Shown here one piece after another: positions 8,933-16,801 of a stretch of DNA of 64,000 nucleotides. The DNA is from SZUA-545 sp050297855 (lineage in GTDB: Bacteria; Campylobacterota; Campylobacteria; Campylobacterales; SZUA-545), in the NCBI GenBank assembly GCA_050297855.1, contig JBNKTC010000022.1, forward strand, positions 35,414-99,413, given 5' to 3'. A program made the translations under genes and the position numbers. The notes beneath the pieces were generated by a model. The model was given only the letters and a program-made list of their open reading frames with translations. It did not search any database and was not told the DNA's origin. Every line of letters begins with the position of its first letter. Position 1 is the stretch's first letter.

Positions 8933-10353
8933 TCCGTCAACTCGTCCTTTTTATCCTGCTCGCCCAGGGCCTTTTTGCCTGTGCCCTCTGCTCCTTTTAT
9001 ACCCCTGCGGCAGACGTGACAGTCGATTTCGGTGTCAAAGACGAGACGATCACGCACCTTGATATCCGCTGGGACTTTACGGAAAAGTTCACCGATGAGA
9101 TACTCAACACCTACGATAAAAACGGCAACCGAACCCTCGATGCAGACGAGTGGGCGAAGGCCAAAACCGCTCTGATCGACTATATCCGTCCCGCCAACTA
9201 CCTGACAACGATCAAAGCCTATAACCGGGCCGATAGCATGGAAACCTCCCCCCTTGACTTCCAGGTCACCAGCTGGGAGTTCCGCCTTGTGGAGAACCGT
9301 CCGGTCTTTACCTATACTGTCCCGCTGGTACGTCCCATCGAACACGGTATGATCCTTGCCGTCCAGCTTAAGGACGAAGGGCGCTATTTTGACTTCATGA
9401 TCCGGGCCGTTCATTACAGACCGTCGGATACGTGGAAATTCGAACAGAACCTCAACAATGATGCCGCTTTCTTCTCTTTCTACGACAAGAGCCGCTACAT
9501 CGCAGAGCAGATAACGGGTGCGTCCCAGGAGCTGCCTCAACAGGAGACAAATGCCAGCCTCCCTGCTGAAGCCTCGGCCAAAAATCCTGTGATCGCCCTG
9601 CTGGAGCGTTACCTGAAAACCCTTAGCCGTGCCATCAACGACTACGTCACCGCCATCAACGAGACCGGCAGCTTCCTCTCCTACTTCTGGCTGCTGCTCT
9701 TTTCACTTCTGTACGGCATCCTCCACGCCGCGGGGCCGGGACACGGCAAGAGCCTTGTGGCGTCATATTTTATGGCCCACGACCACAGCTACACCAAAGC
9801 ATTCAGCGTCGCCGCCATGATCGCGGTGGTCCACACCTTCTCCGCCTTTGTCTCGACCCTGATCATCTACTTCATACTGAACATGTTCTTCGCCCAGTTC
9901 TTTGCCGACCTCACCTACTACACGACCAAGATCTCGGCTTTGCTCATCATCGCCATCGCCCTCTACCTGCTCTATAAAAAGATCCCAAAAAAACCCGTAA
10001 ACGGAAGCCGCTGGAGCACCCACCCGCCGAGCTGCTCGTGCGGCTCGTGCCAGCTTGATACGGGTACGACGGACCTGGGGGTGATCGTGAGTGCAGGCAT
10101 CATCCCCTGCCCGGGGACCGTGACGATCTTTATCCTGACCCTCTCACTGGGCGAATACTTCGTCGGCTTTCTCTCGGCGCTCTTTATGAGCCTGGGGATG
10201 AGCCTGGTGATCCTGCTGGCCGCAACCCTCTCCATCGGCGTACGCAACCGTCTGACCGGACGTGTCGCGCACATCGGACGACTCCTCGATTATGCGAGTC
10301 TGGGCTTCATCCTGCTGCTGGGCATCAGCCTGTTCTTTGTCAATATAGGATAA
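8929..10353 (+). CDS. DUF1007 plus NicO-type nickel/cobalt transporter
   Basis: The 474-residue fusion has a signal peptide, then a periplasmic DUF1007 domain (about residues 20-200) containing an EF-hand-like loop DKNGNRTLDADE, and a NicO/RcnA-family membrane domain from about residue 240. The latter shows HAAGPGHGKSL and VVHTFSA early on and GIIPCPGTVTIFIL late, with about six TM helices. NicO proteins move Ni(II) or Co(II), often outward. Coupling to znuABC by a 4-nt overlap suggests a joint metal-homeostasis unit, perhaps exporting a competing divalent metal or supplying nickel balance for the hydrogenases. Direction and metal are not decided by sequence alone. Confidence 0.85.
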   Translation: MIRQLVLFILLAQGLFACALCSFYTPAADVTVDFGVKDETITHLDIRWDFTEKFTDEILNTYDKNGNRTLDADEWAKAKTALIDYIRPANYLTTIKAYNRADSMETSPLDFQVTSWEFRLVENRPVFTYTVPLVRPIEHGMILAVQLKDEGRYFDFMIRAVHYRPSDTWKFEQNLNNDAAFFSFYDKSRYIAEQITGASQELPQQETNASLPAEASAKNPVIALLERYLKTLSRAINDYVTAINETGSFLSYFWLLLFSLLYGILHAAGPGHGKSLVASYFMAHDHSYTKAFSVAAMIAVVHTFSAFVSTLIIYFILNMFFAQFFADLTYYTTKISALLIIAIALYLLYKKIPKKPVNGSRWSTHPPSCSCGSCQLDTGTTDLGVIVSAGIIPCPGTVTIFILTLSLGEYFVGFLSALFMSLGMSLVILLAATLSIGVRNRLTGRVAHIGRLLDYASLGFILLLGISLFFVNIG

Positions 10354-10357
10354 ACCG

Positions 10358-11986
10358 ATGCACCGCCTTATCCATAACCGCAGTATCAACGACATCGGGA
10401 TCCTGGCGACGATCTTTTCCGCCTTTTTTATCTTGATTTTCGCCCTGCTGATCATCATAAACGAGTACAACAACTTCCTCGAACAGATGGCCCAGGAGGA
10501 GAAAAGATACCTTGCTTCCCAAAAACAGATCATCAAACAGGAGACCGAACGGGCACTGAAGTTTATACGCTACAAGTACGATAAATACGAGGGAATGCCC
10601 ACCGAGGCGCTCAAAAAGACGATCGTCGATGCCATCGAGTACATGCGCAACGAACGGGACGGAACGGGCTATATCTTCATCTACACCTTCGACGGCGTCA
10701 ATATCGCCGACCCGATCCTCAAGCAGAATGCGGGGAAAAACCTCCTGGATTTTACCGATCCCAACGGCAAGAAGGTGATCGCGGAGCTCATCGAAGTCTC
10801 CAAGCATAAAGAGGGCGGCTACGTCGAGTATGTCTGGAACAAACCGATCGTCAACCGCCTCGCACCGAAGATATCCTACGCCAAGGCGTTTAAGCCGTGG
10901 AACTGGATGGTGGGTACCGGGGTCTACCTCGATACGATCGAAGCGGAGCTGGAGAAGAAGAAGGCGCGGTACCGCGACCGTATTATCGGGTTTATGACCC
11001 AGGTCGCCATTGTGGCGATGATCCTGCTCTTTTTAGTGCTCCTCTTCTCCCGCTATATCCAGGACATCATCAAAAACGAGCTCACCCTCTTCCGGAACTT
11101 TTTCGACAAAGCCTCCCACGAGTACGAGACCATCGACAGAAAACAGCTCAGTTTTATCGAGTTCAAGGAGCTTTCGGGATTTGCCAACGAGATGGTCCGG
11201 GAGATCCAGGCCAAAAACAGCGCACTGGAGGAGATGAACGCGACCCTTGAGGAGAAGGTGCGCCAGAAGACCCTCTCCCTGCAGGAGAAGAACGAAAAAC
11301 TCCGAAAAGCCAACGACAAAAATAAAAAACTGATCAAAGAGCAGGACATTTTCATCAAAAACACGATCCACGAGGTCAATACGCCCCTGGCCATTATCCT
11401 GACCAACATCGACATGGCCCGGATGAAGAACCTTGCCAACAAATACCTGACGAATATCGAATCGGCCTCCAAGGTAATCGCCAACCTCTACAACGACCTC
11501 AGCTTCTTTATCCGCAAGGACCGTATCGAGTATAAAAAAGCGCCGCTGGATATCTCCAAAAGCGTACGGGACCGCATCGACTTTTTCGACGATGTGGCTA
11601 CGGGGAACGAGCTTGCTTTCAACCCGGAGATAACCGACGGCCTTGTGATCTATTTCAACCGGACCGAACTGGAACGCATCATCGACAATATCCTCTCCAA
11701 CGCCATCAAATACAGCTACCCCGATACGGTCATCCGTGTCTCCCTGGAAAAGGAGAAAGATGCTGCAAAGTTCAGTGTCGCCAACGAAGGGGACCCGATC
11801 CAGGATGCCGCCAACATCTTCAAACGCTTCTACCGCGAAAACGAAAACCGCGGGGGATTCGGCATCGGGCTCAGTATGGTGAGCGAGATCTGTAAGAAAA
11901 ACGGCATCAAGGTTTCGGTACAATCCGAGGATGGAGTGAACACGTTCATGTTCACCTTTCCCCTCGCAAAAGAAGGAGACGCGTGA
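10358..11986 (+). CDS. sCache-type membrane sensor histidine kinase
   Basis: The 542-residue protein has TM1 at about residues 20-37, a periplasmic single-Cache domain (about 45-205, with GTGYIFIYTFDG and WNWMVGTGVYLD typical of sCache_2), TM2 at about 210-232, a coiled coil, and a kinase core. The H-box is IHEVNTPLAIIL. The ATPase domain shows NILSNAIKYS (N box) and GGFGIGLSMV (G box). sCache_2 domains often bind small organic acids. The gene overlaps its cognate response regulator by 4 nt. A porin and the acetate symporter actP follow downstream, so a carboxylate such as acetate is a reasonable but unproven ligand. Confidence 0.88.
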   Translation: MHRLIHNRSINDIGILATIFSAFFILIFALLIIINEYNNFLEQMAQEEKRYLASQKQIIKQETERALKFIRYKYDKYEGMPTEALKKTIVDAIEYMRNERDGTGYIFIYTFDGVNIADPILKQNAGKNLLDFTDPNGKKVIAELIEVSKHKEGGYVEYVWNKPIVNRLAPKISYAKAFKPWNWMVGTGVYLDTIEAELEKKKARYRDRIIGFMTQVAIVAMILLFLVLLFSRYIQDIIKNELTLFRNFFDKASHEYETIDRKQLSFIEFKELSGFANEMVREIQAKNSALEEMNATLEEKVRQKTLSLQEKNEKLRKANDKNKKLIKEQDIFIKNTIHEVNTPLAIILTNIDMARMKNLANKYLTNIESASKVIANLYNDLSFFIRKDRIEYKKAPLDISKSVRDRIDFFDDVATGNELAFNPEITDGLVIYFNRTELERIIDNILSNAIKYSYPDTVIRVSLEKEKDAAKFSVANEGDPIQDAANIFKRFYRENENRGGFGIGLSMVSEICKKNGIKVSVQSEDGVNTFMFTFPLAKEGDA

Positions 11987-12651
11987 AGATACTGCTGCTG
12001 GAAGACGAAGCGATCCTGCGCCATACGATCATGGAGTTTTTGGAGGATATGCAGCACCAGGTAACGGGGTTTGCCGACGGCCTCAGCGCCAAGGCGGCAC
12101 TGGAAAACGACCGTTTCGACCTCCTGATCCTCGACATCAACGTCCCTAAAATGAGCGGGTTTGAACTCCTCGAAGCGATCCGGGATGCGGACATCTACAC
12201 ACCGGTCATCTACATCAGCGCCCTGGTGGATATCGAAGAGATCACAAAAGGCTTTACCCTGGGTTGCTCGGATTACCTCAAAAAGCCGTTCCACCTTCGC
12301 GAACTGGCCATCCGTATCGACAACGTCTCCAGGCTCCGAACCCTCCAGAATATCCACCATACGCTCCTAAGCCGCGACTACAGCTACCACCTGGAGAAAA
12401 AGACCCTCTTTTTCCAGGGCGAACCCCAGGAGATCACCAAACGCCAGCAGCAGATCATCGACCTGCTCGCCAGCAACATCGGCCTGGTCGTCGACTTTGA
12501 CATGTTCCGCGAATACGTATGGGAGAACGGCATCATCGACAACGCCTCCATCCGCGCCGAGATCAACCGCCTCAAAAAAGCCCTCAAAGAGGATGTGATC
12601 AAAAACATCCGCGGTCTCGGATACAAGATCGAACGGGTCTGCCAGGCGTAA
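11983..12651 (+). CDS. OmpR/PhoB-family response regulator
   Basis: The 222-residue protein begins with a GTG that overlaps the stop of the kinase gene. The receiver domain (about residues 1-115) has the acidic pair ED near residue 7, the phosphoacceptor in LLILDINVP (about residue 50), Ser/Thr in VIYISA and Lys in YLKKPF. The C-terminal half (about 130-222) is a winged-helix DNA-binding domain ending NIRGLGYKIE, as in OmpR/PhoB regulators. Such regulators bind tandem direct repeats with an 11-bp period; a perfect repeat of that type lies 150 nt downstream, before the porin gene, and a similar one precedes acs. Confidence 0.9.
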   Translation: MKILLLEDEAILRHTIMEFLEDMQHQVTGFADGLSAKAALENDRFDLLILDINVPKMSGFELLEAIRDADIYTPVIYISALVDIEEITKGFTLGCSDYLKKPFHLRELAIRIDNVSRLRTLQNIHHTLLSRDYSYHLEKKTLFFQGEPQEITKRQQQIIDLLASNIGLVVDFDMFREYVWENGIIDNASIRAEINRLKKALKEDVIKNIRGLGYKIERVCQA

Positions 12652-12800
12652 AAGCCTAAAGTGTCACCTTTTTTCCTATTTTTTTCTCATCTTTTCCGAG
12701 TGTCTAAAACAAGATAATAAATACTTATTATTCTTCGGAGGTTTGTTTCGTTTTTTCACACAAGAGAAAAAAAATCCCATAATTTTGTATCGAATATTTA

Positions 12801-12835
12801 CATGCTACGTTCATGCTACGTTTGTCTCCTACTAT
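12801..12835 (+). promoter_or_regulatory. Tandem 11-bp operator plus -10 upstream of porin-actP
   Basis: Two identical copies of CATGCTACGTT abut at 12801-12811 and 12812-12822. A TACTAT hexamer at 12830-12835 could be the -10, with no good -35 at the expected spacing, so the repeats would sit where an activator replaces the -35. The start codon is 63 nt after the second repeat. The same arrangement occurs before acs (22053-22087). An 11-bp period fits OmpR/PhoB-type regulators. Confidence 0.65.
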
Positions 12836-12884
12836 TCTCTCAAGTCTGCTATTCAGGCAAACATTTTCATAAAGGGACAAGCGT

Positions 12885-14234
12885 ATGAAAAAAACTCTTA
12901 TGAGTGTAGCTGCTATTGCGGCTATGGCAACATCAGCATATGCTGCGGATGCAGCTTCACAGGAAGCAGGTGTCATGAGCGGGGAAGTACGTTCTTTCTA
13001 TATCTCGAGAGACCGTTCTTATAAAAACAGTGCATCGGACTATACCGAATCTGCATTTGCAATCGGCGGTAACCTCGGTTATGTTAAAAAGGATTACGGG
13101 ATCGAAGGGCTTTCGACAGGCGTACGGTTTTATACATCCCAGCCGGTCGGCGAACAGGGTGACTCTGCGGGCGACAGCCGTATTAATAAGACACTGTTTA
13201 AAGACGGTACAGGAGAGGGTTACTCGATCCTTGGCGAGGCGTATGTGAACTATGCTGCGGGGAATACGAATGTAAAGGTCGGTAGACAGGCGCTCAACAC
13301 TCCACTGGCGGGCGGAGACGATGCGCGGATGCTACCGACACTTTTCGAGGCAGCGGTTGTATCAAACAGTGACATCACAAACACTACATTGATCGCTGCG
13401 CACGTCGGAAAAGTAGCATACGGAACCTTTTCCAATGCTTACGGTGTCTACGATCCTGCAAAAACAGCAGCACAAAATGATTCTGCGATGACCTTAACGC
13501 TTACAGCAGGTTACGGTTTCGGTCCGGAACGATCCGTCGGTACCTTTATGGACATGGGGAATGCCGCTATCGGAACGGACACTGACGGCGTTAATGCCGT
13601 TGCGGCCATCTACCACAACAAAGAGATCGGCCTGAAACTCCAGGTATGGGATTACATGGCTGCGGATATCCTCAACGCCATCTACGCCGAAGCCAACTAC
13701 GACCTGAAACTGGGTGACAACAAACTCTTCGCCGGTCTCCAATCCATCAGCGAGTCAGATACCGGAGATAAACTGGCGGGCACGGTTTCTTCAAACTACA
13801 GTGCAGCTAAAATCGGTGCAGCTTTTGGCCCGGTCACGGCCTATGTCGCAACATCCCAGACCGATGCCGATACTACTGCGGCGGTTAACGGCGGGATCAT
13901 CACCCCATGGGGCGGGATGCCGGCCTATACGCAGGGGATGGTAACACGCCACATGTTCTTTGCCGATACCCAGGCGACCAAAGTGGCCGCGACTTACAAA
14001 ACGGGTAAACTCAAAGCGACACTGGCCCATATGACATTCAATATGGGTAAAGATAACGGCTACAGTGCAAACTACGACTGGACAGCGACGGAGAGCATGG
14101 CGGATGTCATCTACATGATGGAGAAAAACCTCATGCTGCGCTACCGTCTTAATATGCCGGATAAATTCTATGAGTCTGCAACGAATGACCTCAGCTGGAC
14201 AGAACACCGCTTCATCGTCAGCTATAAATTCTAA
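12885..14234 (+). CDS. OprD-like outer-membrane porin
   Basis: The 449-residue protein starts with a clear Sec signal peptide cleaved after AYA (about residue 20). The mature part is a Gly/aromatic-rich beta barrel that ends in SYKF, the C-terminal Phe expected for Bam insertion. Patterns such as GVRFYTSQP and VKVGRQALNTPLAGGDDARMLP match OprD-family specific porins, which pass small organic acids and amino acids. RBS AAAGGGA lies before the ATG. DUF485 and actP follow 14 nt later, so this porin probably brings acetate or similar carboxylates across the outer membrane. It has its own promoter region at 12652-12884. Confidence 0.85.
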   Translation: MKKTLMSVAAIAAMATSAYAADAASQEAGVMSGEVRSFYISRDRSYKNSASDYTESAFAIGGNLGYVKKDYGIEGLSTGVRFYTSQPVGEQGDSAGDSRINKTLFKDGTGEGYSILGEAYVNYAAGNTNVKVGRQALNTPLAGGDDARMLPTLFEAAVVSNSDITNTTLIAAHVGKVAYGTFSNAYGVYDPAKTAAQNDSAMTLTLTAGYGFGPERSVGTFMDMGNAAIGTDTDGVNAVAAIYHNKEIGLKLQVWDYMAADILNAIYAEANYDLKLGDNKLFAGLQSISESDTGDKLAGTVSSNYSAAKIGAAFGPVTAYVATSQTDADTTAAVNGGIITPWGGMPAYTQGMVTRHMFFADTQATKVAATYKTGKLKATLAHMTFNMGKDNGYSANYDWTATESMADVIYMMEKNLMLRYRLNMPDKFYESATNDLSWTEHRFIVSYKF

Positions 14235-14248
14235 AAAAAGGAAACAGA

Positions 14249-14557
14249 ATGGAACAAGTAACGGTTGACCAAGTCAAAAATAACCCGAAATTCCAGCAAC
14301 TGGTGAAGGCGCGGAGCGCCTTTGCATGGAAACTCTCCATCGCCATGCTGGTCGTCTACTATGCATTTATCCTCACCATCGCATTCAGCCCTGCTACGCT
14401 GGGCGCCTCCATGGGCGGGATCATCACGGTAGGGATTCCCGTAGGTGTGGGCATCATCGTATTCGCCTTCATCCTGACCGGGATCTACGTCAAACGCGCC
14501 AATACGGAGTTTGACGAACTGACACAACAGATTAAAGAAGAAGCGGGGAAAGCGTAA
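14249..14557 (+). CDS. DUF485 membrane protein
   Basis: The 102-residue protein has two TM helices (about residues 28-48 and 58-80), with the family pattern YYAFILTIAFSP and the glycine-rich GGIITVGIPVGVGIIVFAFILTG split across them. DUF485 proteins are nearly always encoded directly upstream of ActP-type sodium/solute symporters, as here, where the stop overlaps the actP start by one base. They are thought to act as small accessory subunits of the symporter, though the mechanism is unknown. RBS AAGGAAA precedes the ATG. Confidence 0.9.
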   Translation: MEQVTVDQVKNNPKFQQLVKARSAFAWKLSIAMLVVYYAFILTIAFSPATLGASMGGIITVGIPVGVGIIVFAFILTGIYVKRANTEFDELTQQIKEEAGKA

Positions 14558-16209
14558 TGGGTAAAATCGTTCTATCACTACTGGCACTTGCCCCGGCTCT
14601 TATGGCCGCGGGCGCCCTGACAGGCGAAGTGGAAAAGCAGCCGCTTAACATCGCGGCGATTGTCATGTTCTTCATCTTCGTTGCGGGGACACTGGGGATC
14701 ACCTACTGGTCCGCACGACGTACGAAGACGGCAAAGGACTTCTATACTGCCGGTGGCGGCATCACCGGTTTCCAAAACGGTCTGGCGATCGCGGGTGACT
14801 ATATGTCCGCGGCATCCTTCCTCGGTATTTCGGGTCTGGTCTACCTCAAAGGGTACGACGGTCTGATCTACTCCATCGGGTTCCTGGTCGGATGGCCGGT
14901 TATCCTGTTCCTCGTTGCGGAGCAGCTGAGAAACCTCGGCAAGTTTACGTTTGCGGACGTTGCCAGCTACCGGCTTCGACAGACCCCGATCCGTACGCTT
15001 GCGGCTTTCGGTTCCATCGCGACGGTTATCCTCTACCTCATCGCCCAGATGGTCGGCGCGGGTAAACTGATCCAGCTTCTATTTGGTATGGAGTATGAGT
15101 TCGCCGTCATCCTGGTCGGTGTGCTTATGATCCTTTATGTTACGTTCGGCGGTATGCTGGCGACGACATGGGTCCAGATCATCAAAGCAGTCCTGCTGCT
15201 TTCGGGTGCGACATTCATGGCCTTTATGGTTATGTACATGTCCGGGTTCAGCCTCGATACGCTCTTTACACAGGCAACGGAGATTCACCCAAAAGGACTT
15301 GATATCATGGCTCCGGGCGGTCTGGTCAGTGATCCGGTTTCCGCGATCTCCCTTGGTATCGCTCTTATGTTCGGTACAGCCGGTCTGCCACACATCCTGA
15401 TGCGGTTCTTTACCGTTGCCGATGCGAAAGAGGCACGTAAATCCGTTTTCTTTGCAACCGGTTTCATCGGGTATTTCTACCTGCTGACATTCATCATCGG
15501 TTTCGGTGCGATCGTCCTGGTTTCCCAGAACCCGCAATACCTTGATGCTGCCAAAGGGATCATCCTGGGCGGTAACAACATGGCGGCCATCCACCTCTCC
15601 CACGCGGTCGGCGGCGACATGTTCCTCGGATTCATCTCCGCGGTTGCCTTTGCTACGATCCTTGCGGTCGTTTCCGGTCTGACCCTGGCGGGTGCATCGG
15701 CCATCAGCCACGACCTTTACGCCAGCGTTATCAAAGAGGGCAAAGCGGACGAGATGAGCGAGATCCGTGTATCCAAGTATGCGACGATCGCCCTGGGTAT
15801 CGTTGCGATCATCCTCGGTATCGCCTTTGAGAAACAGAACATCGCCTTCATGGTCGGTCTTGCCTTCGCGATTGCCGCGTCCGCAAACTTCCCGGTCCTG
15901 TTCCTCAGCATGTTCTGGAGCAAGCTGACAACACGCGGTGCCGTTATCGGCGGTAGCCTCGGTCTTGCTACGGCGGTCCTGCTGGTTATCCTCGGTCCGA
16001 TCGTATGGGTACAGATCCTCGGCAATGCCGAAGCGGTATTCCCATATAAATACCCGGCCCTCTTCTCCGTGACGGTCGCATTCGTCGGTATCTGGTTCTT
16101 CTCCATTACCGACAAGTCTGACGACGCGGAAAAAGAGAAAGAAGCGTACGAAGCGCAATTCGTCCGAAGCCAGACCGGTATCGGTGCCGAAGGTGCTGCG
16201 GCGCACTGA
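14557..16209 (+). CDS. actP: Acetate/cation symporter ActP
   Basis: The 550-residue, 13-TM sodium/solute symporter carries family landmarks AGDYMSAASFLGISGLVYL near TM2-3, YRLRQTPIRTLAAFGSIAT and TAGLPHILMRFFTV. It includes an N-terminal leader-like helix, as in E. coli ActP, and the length is standard. It imports acetate and related short monocarboxylates across the inner membrane. Together with DUF485 and the porin it forms an uptake operon, and acs, 6 kb downstream, activates the imported acetate. Solute specificity is inferred from family and context. Confidence 0.9.
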   Translation: MGKIVLSLLALAPALMAAGALTGEVEKQPLNIAAIVMFFIFVAGTLGITYWSARRTKTAKDFYTAGGGITGFQNGLAIAGDYMSAASFLGISGLVYLKGYDGLIYSIGFLVGWPVILFLVAEQLRNLGKFTFADVASYRLRQTPIRTLAAFGSIATVILYLIAQMVGAGKLIQLLFGMEYEFAVILVGVLMILYVTFGGMLATTWVQIIKAVLLLSGATFMAFMVMYMSGFSLDTLFTQATEIHPKGLDIMAPGGLVSDPVSAISLGIALMFGTAGLPHILMRFFTVADAKEARKSVFFATGFIGYFYLLTFIIGFGAIVLVSQNPQYLDAAKGIILGGNNMAAIHLSHAVGGDMFLGFISAVAFATILAVVSGLTLAGASAISHDLYASVIKEGKADEMSEIRVSKYATIALGIVAIILGIAFEKQNIAFMVGLAFAIAASANFPVLFLSMFWSKLTTRGAVIGGSLGLATAVLLVILGPIVWVQILGNAEAVFPYKYPALFSVTVAFVGIWFFSITDKSDDAEKEKEAYEAQFVRSQTGIGAEGAAAH

Positions 16210-16212
16210 CTA

Positions 16213-16316
16213 TATTAACACGCCATCCGGGACAAAGTCCTGGGTGGTAGCTGGCCGAAAGGCCGGAAAAAGTCTGCCCTTTGGGGCAGCAAGATAAATC
16301 TCGCAACACGTTAATA
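16213..16316 (+). ncRNA. Candidate structured RNA, closed multi-hairpin fold after actP
   Basis: A 7-bp closing stem (TATTAAC at 16213-16219 with GTTAATA at 16310-16316) encloses three hairpins: an 11-bp stem at 16223-16247 with an AAA loop, a 6-bp stem at 16251-16266 with a GAAA tetraloop, and a 6-bp stem at 16274-16289 with a UUUG loop. A single-stranded stretch 16290-16309 completes the junction. It matches no riboswitch class I can recall. It could be the 3' UTR of the actP transcript, a processed small RNA, or a leader on the DUF2325 transcript. Strand is uncertain because the fold is nearly symmetric, but GNRA and G-U pairs favour the plus strand. Confidence 0.5.
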
Positions 16317-16332
16317 CACACTCCTTATGATA

Positions 16333-16355
16333 GCCGGGTACATCATGTACCCGGC
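16333..16355 (+). terminator. Strong hairpin downstream of actP
   Basis: Bases 16333-16355 form a near-perfect inverted repeat (GCCGGGTAC stem on each side, AUCAU loop). The T-rich run TCTTTTT starts only about 14 nt later, so it is not a textbook rho-independent terminator, but it probably ends or stabilises the actP transcript. Confidence 0.5.
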
Positions 16356-16421
16356 CACATCCTCCCTCTTTTTCATATTGTTGTACGAATCAGAAAAGAT
16401 ATTTTTTGACCTCTTTATTTT

Positions 16422-16436
16422 TGATAACGATTATTA
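16422..16436 (+). promoter_or_regulatory. Fur-box-like element 1 upstream of DUF2325
   Basis: The sequence TGATAACGATTATTA fits the 7-1-7 Fur consensus TGATAATNATTATCA at 12 of 14 defined positions and the Helicobacter-type version TAATAATNATTATTA similarly well. It lies in an AT-rich promoter region 63 nt before the start codon at 16499. Confidence 0.5.
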
Positions 16437-16468
16437 ATATTATTTAAAGCTCCTCTCCGGTAGCATCT

Positions 16469-16483
16469 TGATATTAATTATCA
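16469..16483 (+). promoter_or_regulatory. Fur-box-like element 2 upstream of DUF2325
   Basis: TGATATTAATTATCA matches the 7-1-7 Fur consensus at 13 of 14 defined positions. It ends 15 nt before the ATG at 16499 and just before the RBS AAGGAG (16487-16492), where bound repressor would block transcription. Two boxes in tandem strengthen the case for iron-dependent control. Confidence 0.55.
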
Positions 16484-16498
16484 ACCAAGGAGTATCCG

Positions 16499-16801
16499 AT
16501 GAGTATTTTGATGATCGGCGGCGACAGAGTAGACAGTATCACGGGAATGCTGGAAGAGTACGGTGTGGAGGAAGTGATCCACTGGGACGGGCGCAACAAA
16601 TCCTCCATCACCCGTAAGGAGATCCCTGGGCGGACCGACTGCATCGTCATGCTCACCTCCTACCTCAACCACAACGCCATGAAGTACTTTAAAAACCAGG
16701 CGAAAAAACGGGATATTCCCCTCATCTGCGCCGAACGCAGCGTCACCTCGGTCTACTGCGAGTTCTGCAAGCGGTTTGGGACCCCTGCCTGCGGGTGTTA
16801 A
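16499..16801 (+). CDS. DUF2325 protein, Cys-rich C-terminus
   Basis: The 100-residue protein starts MSILMIGGDRVDSITGML and contains CIVMLTSYLNHNAMKYFKN, both characteristic of DUF2325. It ends in a Cys-rich tail (CAERS, CEFC, ACGC; five Cys in the last 26 residues) that may bind a metal. Family function is not established. The RBS AAGGAG is ideal. Two Fur-like boxes upstream suggest it is made under iron limitation. The 3' end overlaps the convergent polX gene by 4 nt. Confidence 0.8.
   Translation: MSILMIGGDRVDSITGMLEEYGVEEVIHWDGRNKSSITRKEIPGRTDCIVMLTSYLNHNAMKYFKNQAKKRDIPLICAERSVTSVYCEFCKRFGTPACGC

Noticed and set aside
16106..16321. A 71-codon minus-strand frame spanning the structured region after actP
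   Set aside because: The hairpins explain the sequence better, and the frame crosses the actP 3' end without family signal.
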